43,588 bases of DNA from assembly GCA_020439995.1 (NCBI GenBank), contig JAGROY010000061.1:1-43588 (forward strand). Direction: 5' to 3'. The stretch is from Verrucomicrobiia bacterium (GTDB lineage: Bacteria; Verrucomicrobiota; Verrucomicrobiia; Verrucomicrobiales; DEV007). The position numbers and the translations under genes are program-made. Positions 15,793 to 23,901 of this stretch are shown piece after piece; positions within the stretch are counted from its first letter, which is position 1, and each line of letters opens with the position of its first letter. The notes under the pieces were generated by a model. The model was not told the DNA's origin, did not search any database, and saw only the letters and a list, made by a program, of their open reading frames with translations.

Positions 15793-18594
15793 TTAGCTCA
15801 CTACTTCCGCACAGCGGTCACAGAGCGTATCATGCTCGGCGTGCTGGCCTACTCCGGGGAGGAATCGCCAGCAGCGTTCGCACTTGCCGTAGTCACTGTG
15901 AGAAACGGTGACTTTTGTCTCTTCGCCATTACCCGCAATGATCGTGAGATCGCTGACGATGAGAAACTCTGAGAGCGTCTCGATGTCCTCTCCGACATCA
16001 GCGACGGGGTGGCCTTTCGCCAGTGTGACTTCGACATGGGCTTCGAGATTGCTGCCAATGGTTTTGGCCTGTCGGGCCTTCTCGATCTCCTGCTGGATAC
16101 TGCAGCGCAGTTCAAGGAGCGCAGTCACTTTGGGAGTGGCCACAGCTACGGCGAAGGCAGGATCCGGCTTCGGAAAATCTTCGATGTGCACTGAGTCAGC
16201 ATGGCCGGACAGTTCCCAGGCTTCATCGGCGGTGTAGACCAGGATCGGTGCCAGCAGTCGCGTCAGCGATTCGAACACTTGATGCATCGCGGTCTGTGCC
16301 GAGCGCCTGCGGATTCCGCCTTCAGCGTCGCAGTACATGCGATCCTTTGTAATGTCGACATAGAGGCTGCTCAGATCAACTGCACAGAACTGGTTCAATT
16401 CATTGAACACCCTGCGGAACTCATACTTGTCGTAGGCAGTTAGGCATTCGGTCACGACAGCATTCATCCGCTCCAGAATCCAGCGATCGATCATCGTCAG
16501 ATCAGCAGGTGCCACGGCGTTGGCGGGATCAAACCCTGAAAGGTTCCCTAACAGGATGCGAAGCGTGTTGCGAATACGGCGATAGGTATCGGCAGTCTGA
16601 TCGAACAGTTCCTCACCAAAGGGAACCTCATTCTGCCAGTCAACGCTGCTGACCCAGAGACGCAGAATATCAGCACCGTACTTGTCGTAAAAGTAGGCGG
16701 CATCCATTGGCTTGCCCTTCTTCTCATCAGACTTTGATACTTTCTTGGTCTTTTGATCCGACAAGCCAGCTTTTTTGCGAGCCTCACGCTCCTTGTTCGA
16801 CAACTGCCGCACGACAAAACCGTGTGTCATGACCGTTTTGTAAGGCGCATGACCACGGTAGCCGACGCTCAGCATGAGTGAACTCTGGAACCAGCCACGG
16901 TGTTGGTCCGTCGCTTCGAGATACAAATCTGCGGGGCACTCGAGTTCTGGGCGGCGATCGATGACAGCAACATGACTGGAGCCGGAGTCGATCCAGACAT
17001 CGAGCGTGTCCTGACAACGGGTCGACGCAACGGGTAGACCGAGCTTTTCGTTCCACCAGGCATCGTCCTTTTCAAACCAAAGGTTGGTGCCGCCCTCTTC
17101 GATGAGCGTGCCGACCTTGCGGATGAGCTCAGGGTCGAGCATCTCATCCCCTTCAGGTGTGTAAAATACCGGCAAGGGCACACCCCAGGTGCGCTGACGC
17201 GAGATGCACCAGTCGGGCCGGGATTCCACCGTTCCGTAGATCCGGTTGCGCCCCCAGTGCGGCAGCCATTCTACTTTATCGATCTCAGCAAGCGCGGTTG
17301 GGCGAAGGTCGTCGATGCGTACGAAAAACTGTGAAACGGCGCGGAAGATGATCGGCGTCTTTGACCGCCAGCAGTGTGGATACGAGTGCCGGTAGCGCTC
17401 GCGCCCTAACAGATGCCCACTGGTGGCGAGCATTTCGATGATCGGCTCGTTGCACTGGAACACATGCTTGCCGACAAGATCCGGCAGCCCCGCTTCTTCG
17501 GTGTAGTTGCCCAAGTCGTCGACGGGTGACAACACTGCCAGGCCATTTTCACGGCCAGCCAGATAGTCATCATTTCCGTGACCGGGAGCAATGTGGACAG
17601 CACCCGTCCCTGTTTCAGCTGTGACGAAGCTGCCAAAGATCACTTTCGAATCACGATCTAGGAAAGGGTGCCGTGCAGTGGCACCTTCAAATTCACTGCC
17701 CTTCATCGCCGTGCCCTCACCCACAAGCGCAAAGCCCGTCTTGGCGGCAAAGGCTTCCAGCAGCGCTTTTGCAATCACGAGATCAGCCTCACGACCATCT
17801 TCTGCATGGCTAAACGTGCCGCGCACGTAATCGAAGTCTTTGTTCAGCGCGATCCCCAGGTTTGCAGGCAGTGTCCATGGCGTCGTCGTCCAGATCACCA
17901 GTGATGACTCGCCAGCGAGCGGGCCGGCATTGATGTCAAACTTCACGAAAATGGCAGTGTCCGTGACGTCCTCATATTCCACCTCTGCCTCCGCGAGGGC
18001 AGTCTGCGCGCCGTAGCTCCACTGCACCGGCTTCAGGCTGGAATAGACCAGCCCACGCTCGACGAGCTTCGCGAACACACGGACGATGTCTGCTTCATAC
18101 TCGGGCGCGAGTGTCAGGTAAGGATTCTCCCAGTCTCCAAAAACTCCAAGCCGACGAAACGACTTGCGCTGGATATCGATAAATTTACGCGCGTATTCCT
18201 CCGAGCGGCGGCGCACCTCCACTGGCGTCAACTCACGCGCCTGCTGTACCACTTTGAACTCGATTGGCAATCCATGACAATCCCAGCCCGGGATGTAAGG
18301 CGCATAAGCACCTGCCATCGTCCGGCTTTTCACCACCAGATCTTTCAGCACCTTGTTCAGGGCGGTGCCCATGTGGACGTCACCATTGGCGAACGGCGGG
18401 CCATCGTGCAGAATGAACTTGGGGGCACCTTCGTTCTTGCGGCGCTCTGTAATGCGCTGGTAGAGATTGCCACTTTCCCATTTTTCAAGCCGCTGCGGTT
18501 CGCGCTCGACCAGACTTGCCCGCATCGGGAAGTCTGTCGTTGGCAACAGCAGTGTGTCTTTGTATCGGTTCTTTTTGTTAGCCCCTTCGCTCAT
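15793..18594 (-). CDS. ileS: Isoleucyl-tRNA synthetase
   Basis: A 933-residue class Ia synthetase that charges tRNA-Ile. The opening DGPPFANGDVHMGTALNKVLKD carries the HIGH-equivalent motif as HMGT at residues 74-77. The Rossmann-domain Trp/Gly motif GWDCHGLPIE, the editing-domain region and KVSKS (618-622) are present in order. The C-terminus has a zinc ribbon with two Cys pairs (CERCWRF and CDRC), the bacterial IleS type. Length and domain order are normal. It starts at the ATG at 18592-18594 and ends at a strong terminator. The 124 bases to the upstream ispF gene hold no gene. Confidence 0.97.
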   Translation of the reverse strand: MSEGANKKNRYKDTLLLPTTDFPMRASLVEREPQRLEKWESGNLYQRITERRKNEGAPKFILHDGPPFANGDVHMGTALNKVLKDLVVKSRTMAGAYAPYIPGWDCHGLPIEFKVVQQARELTPVEVRRRSEEYARKFIDIQRKSFRRLGVFGDWENPYLTLAPEYEADIVRVFAKLVERGLVYSSLKPVQWSYGAQTALAEAEVEYEDVTDTAIFVKFDINAGPLAGESSLVIWTTTPWTLPANLGIALNKDFDYVRGTFSHAEDGREADLVIAKALLEAFAAKTGFALVGEGTAMKGSEFEGATARHPFLDRDSKVIFGSFVTAETGTGAVHIAPGHGNDDYLAGRENGLAVLSPVDDLGNYTEEAGLPDLVGKHVFQCNEPIIEMLATSGHLLGRERYRHSYPHCWRSKTPIIFRAVSQFFVRIDDLRPTALAEIDKVEWLPHWGRNRIYGTVESRPDWCISRQRTWGVPLPVFYTPEGDEMLDPELIRKVGTLIEEGGTNLWFEKDDAWWNEKLGLPVASTRCQDTLDVWIDSGSSHVAVIDRRPELECPADLYLEATDQHRGWFQSSLMLSVGYRGHAPYKTVMTHGFVVRQLSNKEREARKKAGLSDQKTKKVSKSDEKKGKPMDAAYFYDKYGADILRLWVSSVDWQNEVPFGEELFDQTADTYRRIRNTLRILLGNLSGFDPANAVAPADLTMIDRWILERMNAVVTECLTAYDKYEFRRVFNELNQFCAVDLSSLYVDITKDRMYCDAEGGIRRRSAQTAMHQVFESLTRLLAPILVYTADEAWELSGHADSVHIEDFPKPDPAFAVAVATPKVTALLELRCSIQQEIEKARQAKTIGSNLEAHVEVTLAKGHPVADVGEDIETLSEFLIVSDLTIIAGNGEETKVTVSHSDYGKCERCWRFLPGVGQHAEHDTLCDRCAEVVS

Positions 18595-18718
18595 AGAATA
18601 ATAGGGTGCCGGACGGTGGTTTTTGGGCCGCGCGACGCCGCAGGTGCGCGGAAACTAGCACCGTAGGCGAAGCGGGTCAACGACTGCGGCAAGGGTGCGC
18701 GAATGCCCACAGAGACGA

Positions 18719-19204
18719 CTAATCCCTTGCCGGCACGTCAGCACAGGCCACCGCCATGGCACACATGCCTTCCTGACGACCGGGGAAGCCCATGGTTTCA
18801 TTCGTAGTGGCTTTAACACCTACCTGAGACGGACTAATCGAAAGCGCCTCAGAAATATGCCCCTTCATCGCTTCGATGTGCGGTTTGATCTTGGGTTCTT
18901 CGGCAATCAAAGTGGCGTCGACATTGTGAATGACAGCACCATGGCCATCGGCAATGGAACGCACCTTCCGCAGAATATCCATGCTGGCGATGCCTTCGAT
19001 CGACGCATCCGTAGGCGGAAACCAGTAGCCAATATCAGGCTCGCCCAGCGCCCCTAACAATGCATCAGCGATCGCGTGAGCTAGCACATCCGCATCAGAA
19101 TGCCCCGCCAGGCCCAGCCTGAAGGGAATCTTCACGCCACCCAGAACCAGGGGGCGCCCTTCAACGAGCTGGTGAACATCATAGCCTATGCCGGTGCGAA
19201 TCAT
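18719..19204 (-). CDS. ispF: 2-C-methyl-D-erythritol 2,4-cyclodiphosphate synthase
   Basis: IspF forms the cyclic diphosphate in the MEP isoprenoid pathway. The 161-residue protein starts MIRTGIGYDVHQL, giving metal ligands Asp9 and His11; the third, His43, lies in AGHSDADVLAHA. It also has GDIGYWFPPTD-like substrate-loop sequence (EPDIGYWFPPTD), VHNVDATLIAEEPKI-type core and ATTNETMGFPGRQEG near the end. I start at the ATG 19202-19204; the open frame extends upstream to 19327, but nothing there resembles IspF. The protein is stand-alone, not fused to IspD. Confidence 0.96.
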   Translation of the reverse strand: MIRTGIGYDVHQLVEGRPLVLGGVKIPFRLGLAGHSDADVLAHAIADALLGALGEPDIGYWFPPTDASIEGIASMDILRKVRSIADGHGAVIHNVDATLIAEEPKIKPHIEAMKGHISEALSISPSQVGVKATTNETMGFPGRQEGMCAMAVACADVPARD

Positions 19205-19627
19205 GACGCTAGTGAGAGGCTTGAAAGGTGGCTTCGCAAGGAAAATCCAACCCAATAATCTTAGAAAGAGCAGTTTGCTGCTTTGAGGTTCGTCACCCCT
19301 CATCCCGATGCAGCCCATCCAGATCACTCACGTGGATTCTTCGCAGGAAAATCGAGGGCGAATCTCAAATTCCTCTTGCAAGGATTGGATTTTCAGTAAA
19401 TCTTGAAAACAATGAACGAAAACACCTCAACTCGTTGTCCCAACTCGACACTCGATGCGCTGCATAAGGAGTTTTTGGCGCACGGCGGAGCGATGATGAG
19501 CGCGAGGAAAACCATCGGACCACGGCACATCTCCACGTTCCCACTTCACCAACGATAAAAAAATTTCGCACTATTTTTCATTTTTTCCTGACAATACAAT
19601 ACACACCGAAAAAGAAAGGATACTACA
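19205..19627. other. Intergenic region upstream of ispF and of the membrane-protein operon
   Basis: A 423-base gap between the divergent ispF and 19628 genes. The right end (about 19555-19620) is AT-rich, with TACAAT at 19595-19600 as a possible -10 element and AAAGGA just upstream of the 19628 ATG as a ribosome site. A 48-codon plus-strand frame at 19412-19558 (starts MNENTSTRCPNSTLDALHKE) is the only other structure; it has no ribosome site I can see and no recognisable family. Confidence 0.45.
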
Positions 19628-20032
19628 ATGAACTACACAGTCACTACCTACATTGCCTACTTACTGATCAGCGTGCCCCTGACGATCTGGGTTGCGAAAA
19701 CTCTTTTCAAGTATGGCAGGATTTTCCTGATCGATTGCTTCAGAGGCAACGCAGAGCTGGCGGACAGCGTCAACCACCTGCTGGTCGTAGGCTTCTATTT
19801 GCTCAACATCGGCTTCGTCACCCTGTTCCTGAAACTGACAGGGGGAGTAGAAGGAATGCGTGGCGTGTTCGAAGCACTGAGCGGAAAAGTAGGCACGGTG
19901 TTAATCGTCCTCGGCATCATGCACTTTATAAATCTGATGGTCTTCGCGAAGGTGCGGAGGAAAGCCACCCTCAGGAACGTGCCGCCGCCAGTAATCCCCG
20001 ATGCCATCGTCAAGACAGCCCACCCAGTCTAA
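19628..20032 (+). CDS. Small integral membrane protein
   Basis: A 134-residue protein with hydrophobic segments at about residues 7-26, 48-67 and 88-106, and a short basic tail. It starts at an ATG with AAAGGA about 8 bases upstream. It contains SVNHLLVVGFYLLNIGFVTL, a pattern I have seen in uncharacterised inner-membrane proteins; no function is known. It opens a three-gene plus-strand operon with a DCC thiol-oxidoreductase (24 bases on) and an epimerase-like protein. Confidence 0.8.
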   Translation: MNYTVTTYIAYLLISVPLTIWVAKTLFKYGRIFLIDCFRGNAELADSVNHLLVVGFYLLNIGFVTLFLKLTGGVEGMRGVFEALSGKVGTVLIVLGIMHFINLMVFAKVRRKATLRNVPPPVIPDAIVKTAHPV

Positions 20033-20056
20033 CTCTACAACGAAAAGAGATCCGCC

Positions 20057-20512
20057 ATGAATCATCTCATCGCATTTTACGACATCCACTGCGGCATGTG
20101 CTGTGCCTGCAAACGGTGGATTCAGAACGAACCGGCCTACATTCCGATCTCGTTTGTCTCGTATCAGTCGGAGAAAGCAAAGCGCATCTTTCCTGATATC
20201 GACAGTTACGATCCCGCTGGAGAGATCCTGGTGATGGCCGACGACGGAGCACTTTACCGCGGAAGCAAGGGTTGGATCATGTGCCTGTATGCACTGGTCG
20301 AGTATCGGGAATGGGCGCTGCGGCTGGCTCAGCCAGCGCTGCTGCCGATGGCAAAGAAAGTGTGCCACACAGTCTCGAAGAACCGCCACACCCTGTCGAA
20401 ACTGTTCCGAGAACGCGGTGACACCGACCTCGGAAATGAAATCGAAGGGCTTGAGGCGGACCTTTGCGCCGATGGCAGCTGCAAAATAACAGATCATAAT
20501 TCGAATCACTAA
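20057..20512 (+). CDS. DCC1-like thiol-disulfide oxidoreductase family protein
   Basis: A 151-residue protein of the DUF393 family. It opens HLIAFYDIHCGMCCACKRWI, with the CxxC pair at Cys12 and Cys15 in the thioredoxin-like active-site position. The DxxCGxC start is the signature for which the family is named (DCC). Substrate and partner are unknown; a redox role is inferred from the motif only. The C-terminal half is helical and basic, ending in a Cys-containing tail. It lies mid-operon between a membrane protein and an epimerase. Confidence 0.85.
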   Translation: MNHLIAFYDIHCGMCCACKRWIQNEPAYIPISFVSYQSEKAKRIFPDIDSYDPAGEILVMADDGALYRGSKGWIMCLYALVEYREWALRLAQPALLPMAKKVCHTVSKNRHTLSKLFRERGDTDLGNEIEGLEADLCADGSCKITDHNSNH

Positions 20513-20525
20513 CACAACCACCACC

Positions 20526-21491
20526 ATGAAAACGAAACGCATTGCAATTACCGGAGGCACAGGATTCGTGGGGCACCACGTCGCCCGAGAGCTTCTAACA
20601 CATGGCCACCATGTTGTTCTGATTTCACGGACGAGGGAAACCAGTGCCCTTCAGATCAAACATCCGAACCACGTTCGAGTTGAGCGCATCGGCCTCAATG
20701 ATCCAACAGCCCTTGCAAGAGTATTCGCCGGTTGCGATGCCGTTGTTCACTGCGCTGGGATCAATCGCGAAGTAGGCGAACAGACTTACCGGGCTGTACA
20801 CATCGACGGCACCCGTCTGGTGATTGCAGCCTGCAAGACAGCGGGTGTGCCAAAATTGAGCATCACCAGTTTCCTGCGTGCCCGGCCAGATTGCGGCAGC
20901 GCCTACCATGAGTCAAAATTTGCCGCCGAACAACTGGTGCGAAAATCAGGCCTGACCTACACGGTATTCAAACCCGGCGTGATCTACGGCAAAGGCGACC
21001 ACCTGTTGGACCACTTGAGTCATGCCTTCCACACGTTTCCCCTTTTTGCGTTCGTCGGCATGAAAGACCAGATTTTACGACCCCTGGCAGTCGAAGACTT
21101 TGCCCGAATGGTAGCGGCGGCAGCGATGACTGACGAACTCGACAACAAAACGCTGGCTGTCACTGGACCGGAAGAGTTGACGCTTTCGGCGGCGGTCAAG
21201 CGTGTTGCCAACGCGGTCGGGAAGCACCCCCGCTACTACTTCCACGCGCCACTGTGGTTCCACTATGTCCTGGCCTGGATTTGCGAGACGACTATGAAAG
21301 TGCCCCTGATTTCGCTTGGACAAGTGAAAATTCTGTCGGAGGGCATTACTGATCCCTGCGGCGATTATGAACTACCACCGATCCATCTGCGACCGAACAC
21401 ACCGTTCATGGAATCATTCATTCGCACCCAATTGCCTGAACCGCGACGTTTTGGATTCCGTGACCTGCGACTGGCCAATGCCCTCGGCTGA
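20526..21491 (+). CDS. NAD-dependent epimerase/dehydratase family (atypical SDR)
   Basis: A 321-residue extended SDR. The N-terminal Rossmann motif ITGGTGFVGHHVAREL has the GxxGxxG spacing. DAVVHCAGINRE and an active-site region with Tyr and Lys follow: AYHESKFAAEQLVRKSGLTY reads as YxxxK with SAYHESK. FKPGVIYGKGDHLLDHL matches NDUFA9-like or mycobacterial Rv-type SDRs rather than sugar epimerases. The C-terminus is partly hydrophobic. It is the last gene of the 19628 operon, 13 bases after the DCC gene. Such proteins often act in quinone or lipid metabolism; the substrate is unknown. Confidence 0.85.
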   Translation: MKTKRIAITGGTGFVGHHVARELLTHGHHVVLISRTRETSALQIKHPNHVRVERIGLNDPTALARVFAGCDAVVHCAGINREVGEQTYRAVHIDGTRLVIAACKTAGVPKLSITSFLRARPDCGSAYHESKFAAEQLVRKSGLTYTVFKPGVIYGKGDHLLDHLSHAFHTFPLFAFVGMKDQILRPLAVEDFARMVAAAAMTDELDNKTLAVTGPEELTLSAAVKRVANAVGKHPRYYFHAPLWFHYVLAWICETTMKVPLISLGQVKILSEGITDPCGDYELPPIHLRPNTPFMESFIRTQLPEPRRFGFRDLRLANALG

Positions 21492-21577
21492 AGCGGTGTA
21501 GCTGTCTCAAACCGGCTTTATTGTAATCTTCCCTGTGGAGCCAGCTCCCGCTCACAAAATCTCTTGCATGAATCGGG

Positions 21578-21916
21578 CTAATGCTTTTGGTCTTGTGCAT
21601 CGGAGATTTCATTCGAGTCCAACCGACGGTTTCTTCGGTGCTTTTCCGACAACTTGGTTCCATCCGGATGTTGCAATTGCCGGTAGACGCACTCAATGCC
21701 CCGAAGCGGCGTAAAGAGCGTTGACAGCACACTGTTGAACCACGCACCAGCAAACATCCCATCGCCGGCAACAACCGAGTGCCCCGAATAGTTCTCGTTG
21801 GCATCGACAATAACGGAGTGAACGATGTGGTGACTGTATCGAGCCCAACCGTATGCGCACAAGTAAAGGAGTAAGATGCAAGCAAGACAGCTAACCTGTA
21901 GTTTATTCTTTTTCAC
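21578..21916 (-). CDS. Small membrane-anchored protein, unknown function
   Basis: A 112-residue frame from a GTG at 21914-21916. It starts MKKNKLQVSCLACILLLYLC, a typical N-terminal membrane anchor with a basic head, followed by about 85 soluble residues with Trp and Asn motifs (ANENYSGHSVVAGDGMFAGA). The overlapping minus-strand frame 21418-21885 runs through the epimerase gene and looks like a shadow. No family is recognised. The gene converges on the epimerase with an 86-base gap and is divergent from the YwqG-like fragment. Confidence 0.6.
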   Translation of the reverse strand: MKKNKLQVSCLACILLLYLCAYGWARYSHHIVHSVIVDANENYSGHSVVAGDGMFAGAWFNSVLSTLFTPLRGIECVYRQLQHPDGTKLSEKHRRNRRLDSNEISDAQDQKH

Positions 21917-21954
21917 AGGGCCATTGATTGAGTCTCTTAGCAGGGAACAGCATC

Positions 21955-22260
21955 ATGCCGTTCATTTACCAATTAAACCTTGAGGAATTGCATGCGTTTG
22001 ACGAAGATAGTCTCCTTCCGGATAGAGGCATCCTATTCTTTTTCTATAAGGATCCTGAATTTGACCAGCGACGCTCAATTCTTGAACCTCAGCAGGCGGA
22101 TTCGGAGGAATCCGAGCGATTTCTGGGTACGGGTCGGTGCAAGGTTTTATATATTGAAGATGTTAACGAAGGTAAAAAGAAGCATGGGGAATCAGATTTT
22201 CACCTAACGAATTTAAAGACGGTCAGAAACGCCAGCGCTATGCGGTCATTCGACCGGTAG
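21955..22260 (+). pseudogene. Fragment of a YwqG (DUF1963)-like gene
   Basis: A 101-codon frame from the ATG at 21955. MPFIYQLNLEELHAFDEDSL and LLPDRGILFFFYKDPEF match the middle of YwqG-family proteins, which normally have about 80-100 residues before this point and a C-terminal domain after the CKVLYIED strand. Both ends seem absent: an in-frame stop at 21925-21927 closes the upstream side, and the last 15 bases overlap the TPR gene's 3' end. The function of the intact family is unknown. It is either a remnant or a short paralogue; I favour a remnant. Confidence 0.45.
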
Positions 22261-23076
22261 CTCTTCGAACGTATAGGACGAATGGATCACATCAAGTTGC
22301 TCGGTGATCGCTGCGTTCTCCGGGTGAGCGGAAGTACCCCGCTCCAAAGTCGACAAGGCACTCGCGGGATCGCCATTCTTCAGCTGAAGCCGCGCCATCT
22401 CAAGGTAGCTGTTGGCAAAACCTTCGCGTGGTTCGGGCGCGGCTTCCTGAATGGTCAATACTTTCTCGTATTCCGCAATTGCCTCACCTGTCTTGTTTAA
22501 AAAATCAGGGTATTGGCTGTAGGAAAAGGCGATATTGCGTTGGGCGTCCCAGTTCTCGGGCTGGATCTCGAGCACTTCCTTCCACACCCCTTCGGCCTTG
22601 CCCGCCCAGAGCCCTTGCTCCGGCCCTGCAGGCGAACTCCACACTTTGGCCACGTACGCCAGGCCCAGGTTCAAACGATCGTCTACATCCTCGGGCTTAG
22701 TTGCCGTCGACTCCTGCAAGTCCGCGATCAGCCGATCCAGTTTCCTGCTCGATTTGACGGCTTGCCAAAATGCGAGTTGCTCTTCCTCGCTGACTTCGCC
22801 TTTCAACACACTGCGAATCTGGGCAGCGAATTCCGCCGGATTTTCCGCAATCTGGTCTTCGGAAGCAGCTTCCTCAGGGAAATGTTGCACCTTTGGTTGC
22901 GTCGGTAGTAACGGGCGCTCAAGCTCGGGCGTCGGCATCACCGTCGGGGCCGCCGGAAATCCATTCGTGGCCTCGGGAGTCGTTGGAACTGCATTGCGGT
23001 CTCTCACGAGCATCACAATGATGCCAATGGCGATCCCGAGGGCAAGGGTAAGGACTTTGGACAGGTGCTGTTGCAT
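22246..23076 (-). CDS. Membrane-anchored TPR protein
   Basis: A 276-residue protein with one N-terminal membrane segment (about residues 8-24, LTLALGIAIGIIVMLV). A Pro/Thr-rich linker (about 28-65) leads to an alpha-helical C-terminal region with tetratricopeptide-like repeats (e.g. RLNLGLAYVAKVW, WDAQRNIAFSYSQYP, SYLEMARLQLKNGDPASALS). It is probably periplasmic and a protein-protein scaffold. It is the third gene of the operon that starts at 25136, 18 bases after the sterol-desaturase-like gene. Confidence 0.8.
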   Translation of the reverse strand: MQQHLSKVLTLALGIAIGIIVMLVRDRNAVPTTPEATNGFPAAPTVMPTPELERPLLPTQPKVQHFPEEAASEDQIAENPAEFAAQIRSVLKGEVSEEEQLAFWQAVKSSRKLDRLIADLQESTATKPEDVDDRLNLGLAYVAKVWSSPAGPEQGLWAGKAEGVWKEVLEIQPENWDAQRNIAFSYSQYPDFLNKTGEAIAEYEKVLTIQEAAPEPREGFANSYLEMARLQLKNGDPASALSTLERGTSAHPENAAITEQLDVIHSSYTFEELPVE

Positions 23077-23094
23077 TGGATTGTCGGCGGACGG

Positions 23095-23901
23095 TTAACT
23101 CTTGATCTGAGTTGTTTCGGATTCTTCTGCGGCGGCGCGAGCTCGTGTCGTCACTTCGGTGAAACGGGCTTCATAGTCGCGGTGATTGGTACGCATGAGC
23201 CTATCCCAGAAATTGAAATAGAGCCCGAAATTTCCCTGCATCGACTCATGATGCATGGCGTGATTGGTGGGGGTATTGATAAAATAGCGCAGTGGAGAAC
23301 GCATGAGACGGGAGGAATTGTATTCGTAGCCAGTGTGGCCGATGACGTTGAAGAACATTTGCCACATGAGAAAAAGTCCAAAGGCAAAGGGATGAATGGG
23401 CAACAGTAGCACCGCTAGAGGAAAAATCGCCGCCTGCACGACGGCTTCGCCTGGCGAAAAGGCAAATGCCGCCCAAGGCGTTGGATTCGTTGATAAGTGG
23501 TGCGTCCGGTGGAAAAGGCGAAACAGTCGGCGGTGATGCAGCAAGCGGTGCGACCAGTAGAACCATGTGTCATGCAGGAAAATGGTGATGACGATGCTGA
23601 GCCAAAACCACCACATCGGATAGGCGTGAATGTCGTGATACAGTTGTGTCCAGCCTCTCCGCACTGCCCAGATGGTGGCCAATCCCACACCAGCAAAGAT
23701 GAATATGGTGCGAAATGAATGCGCCATTTCACGGCGCACGTCTTTCGAAGCTGGCAGCTTCTGGACAATCTTTCGATGAAGCCATTTGTCACGAAAGATC
23801 ACATAGCCTAACAACCATGCGATGCCTGCAAAGATAAGATACCGGATCGCCGTGACGACGGAAATGCTGGTGAACAGGGTCAAGTCACTGAATTGGTTCA
23901 T
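23095..23901 (-). CDS. Sterol desaturase / fatty acid hydroxylase family protein
   Basis: A 268-residue multi-pass membrane di-iron enzyme. The histidine clusters are clear: HDTWFYWSHRLLHH, HRTHH and NHAMHHES, in family order, with several hydrophobic helices before and between. Relatives hydroxylate or desaturate lipids, including sterols, carotenoids, fatty acids and ether lipids. The substrate here is unknown. The first four bases of the gene overlap the SGNH gene's stop (ATGA at 23898-23901), so translation is likely coupled. Confidence 0.9.
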   Translation of the reverse strand: MNQFSDLTLFTSISVVTAIRYLIFAGIAWLLGYVIFRDKWLHRKIVQKLPASKDVRREMAHSFRTIFIFAGVGLATIWAVRRGWTQLYHDIHAYPMWWFWLSIVITIFLHDTWFYWSHRLLHHRRLFRLFHRTHHLSTNPTPWAAFAFSPGEAVVQAAIFPLAVLLLPIHPFAFGLFLMWQMFFNVIGHTGYEYNSSRLMRSPLRYFINTPTNHAMHHESMQGNFGLYFNFWDRLMRTNHRDYEARFTEVTTRARAAAEESETTQIKS

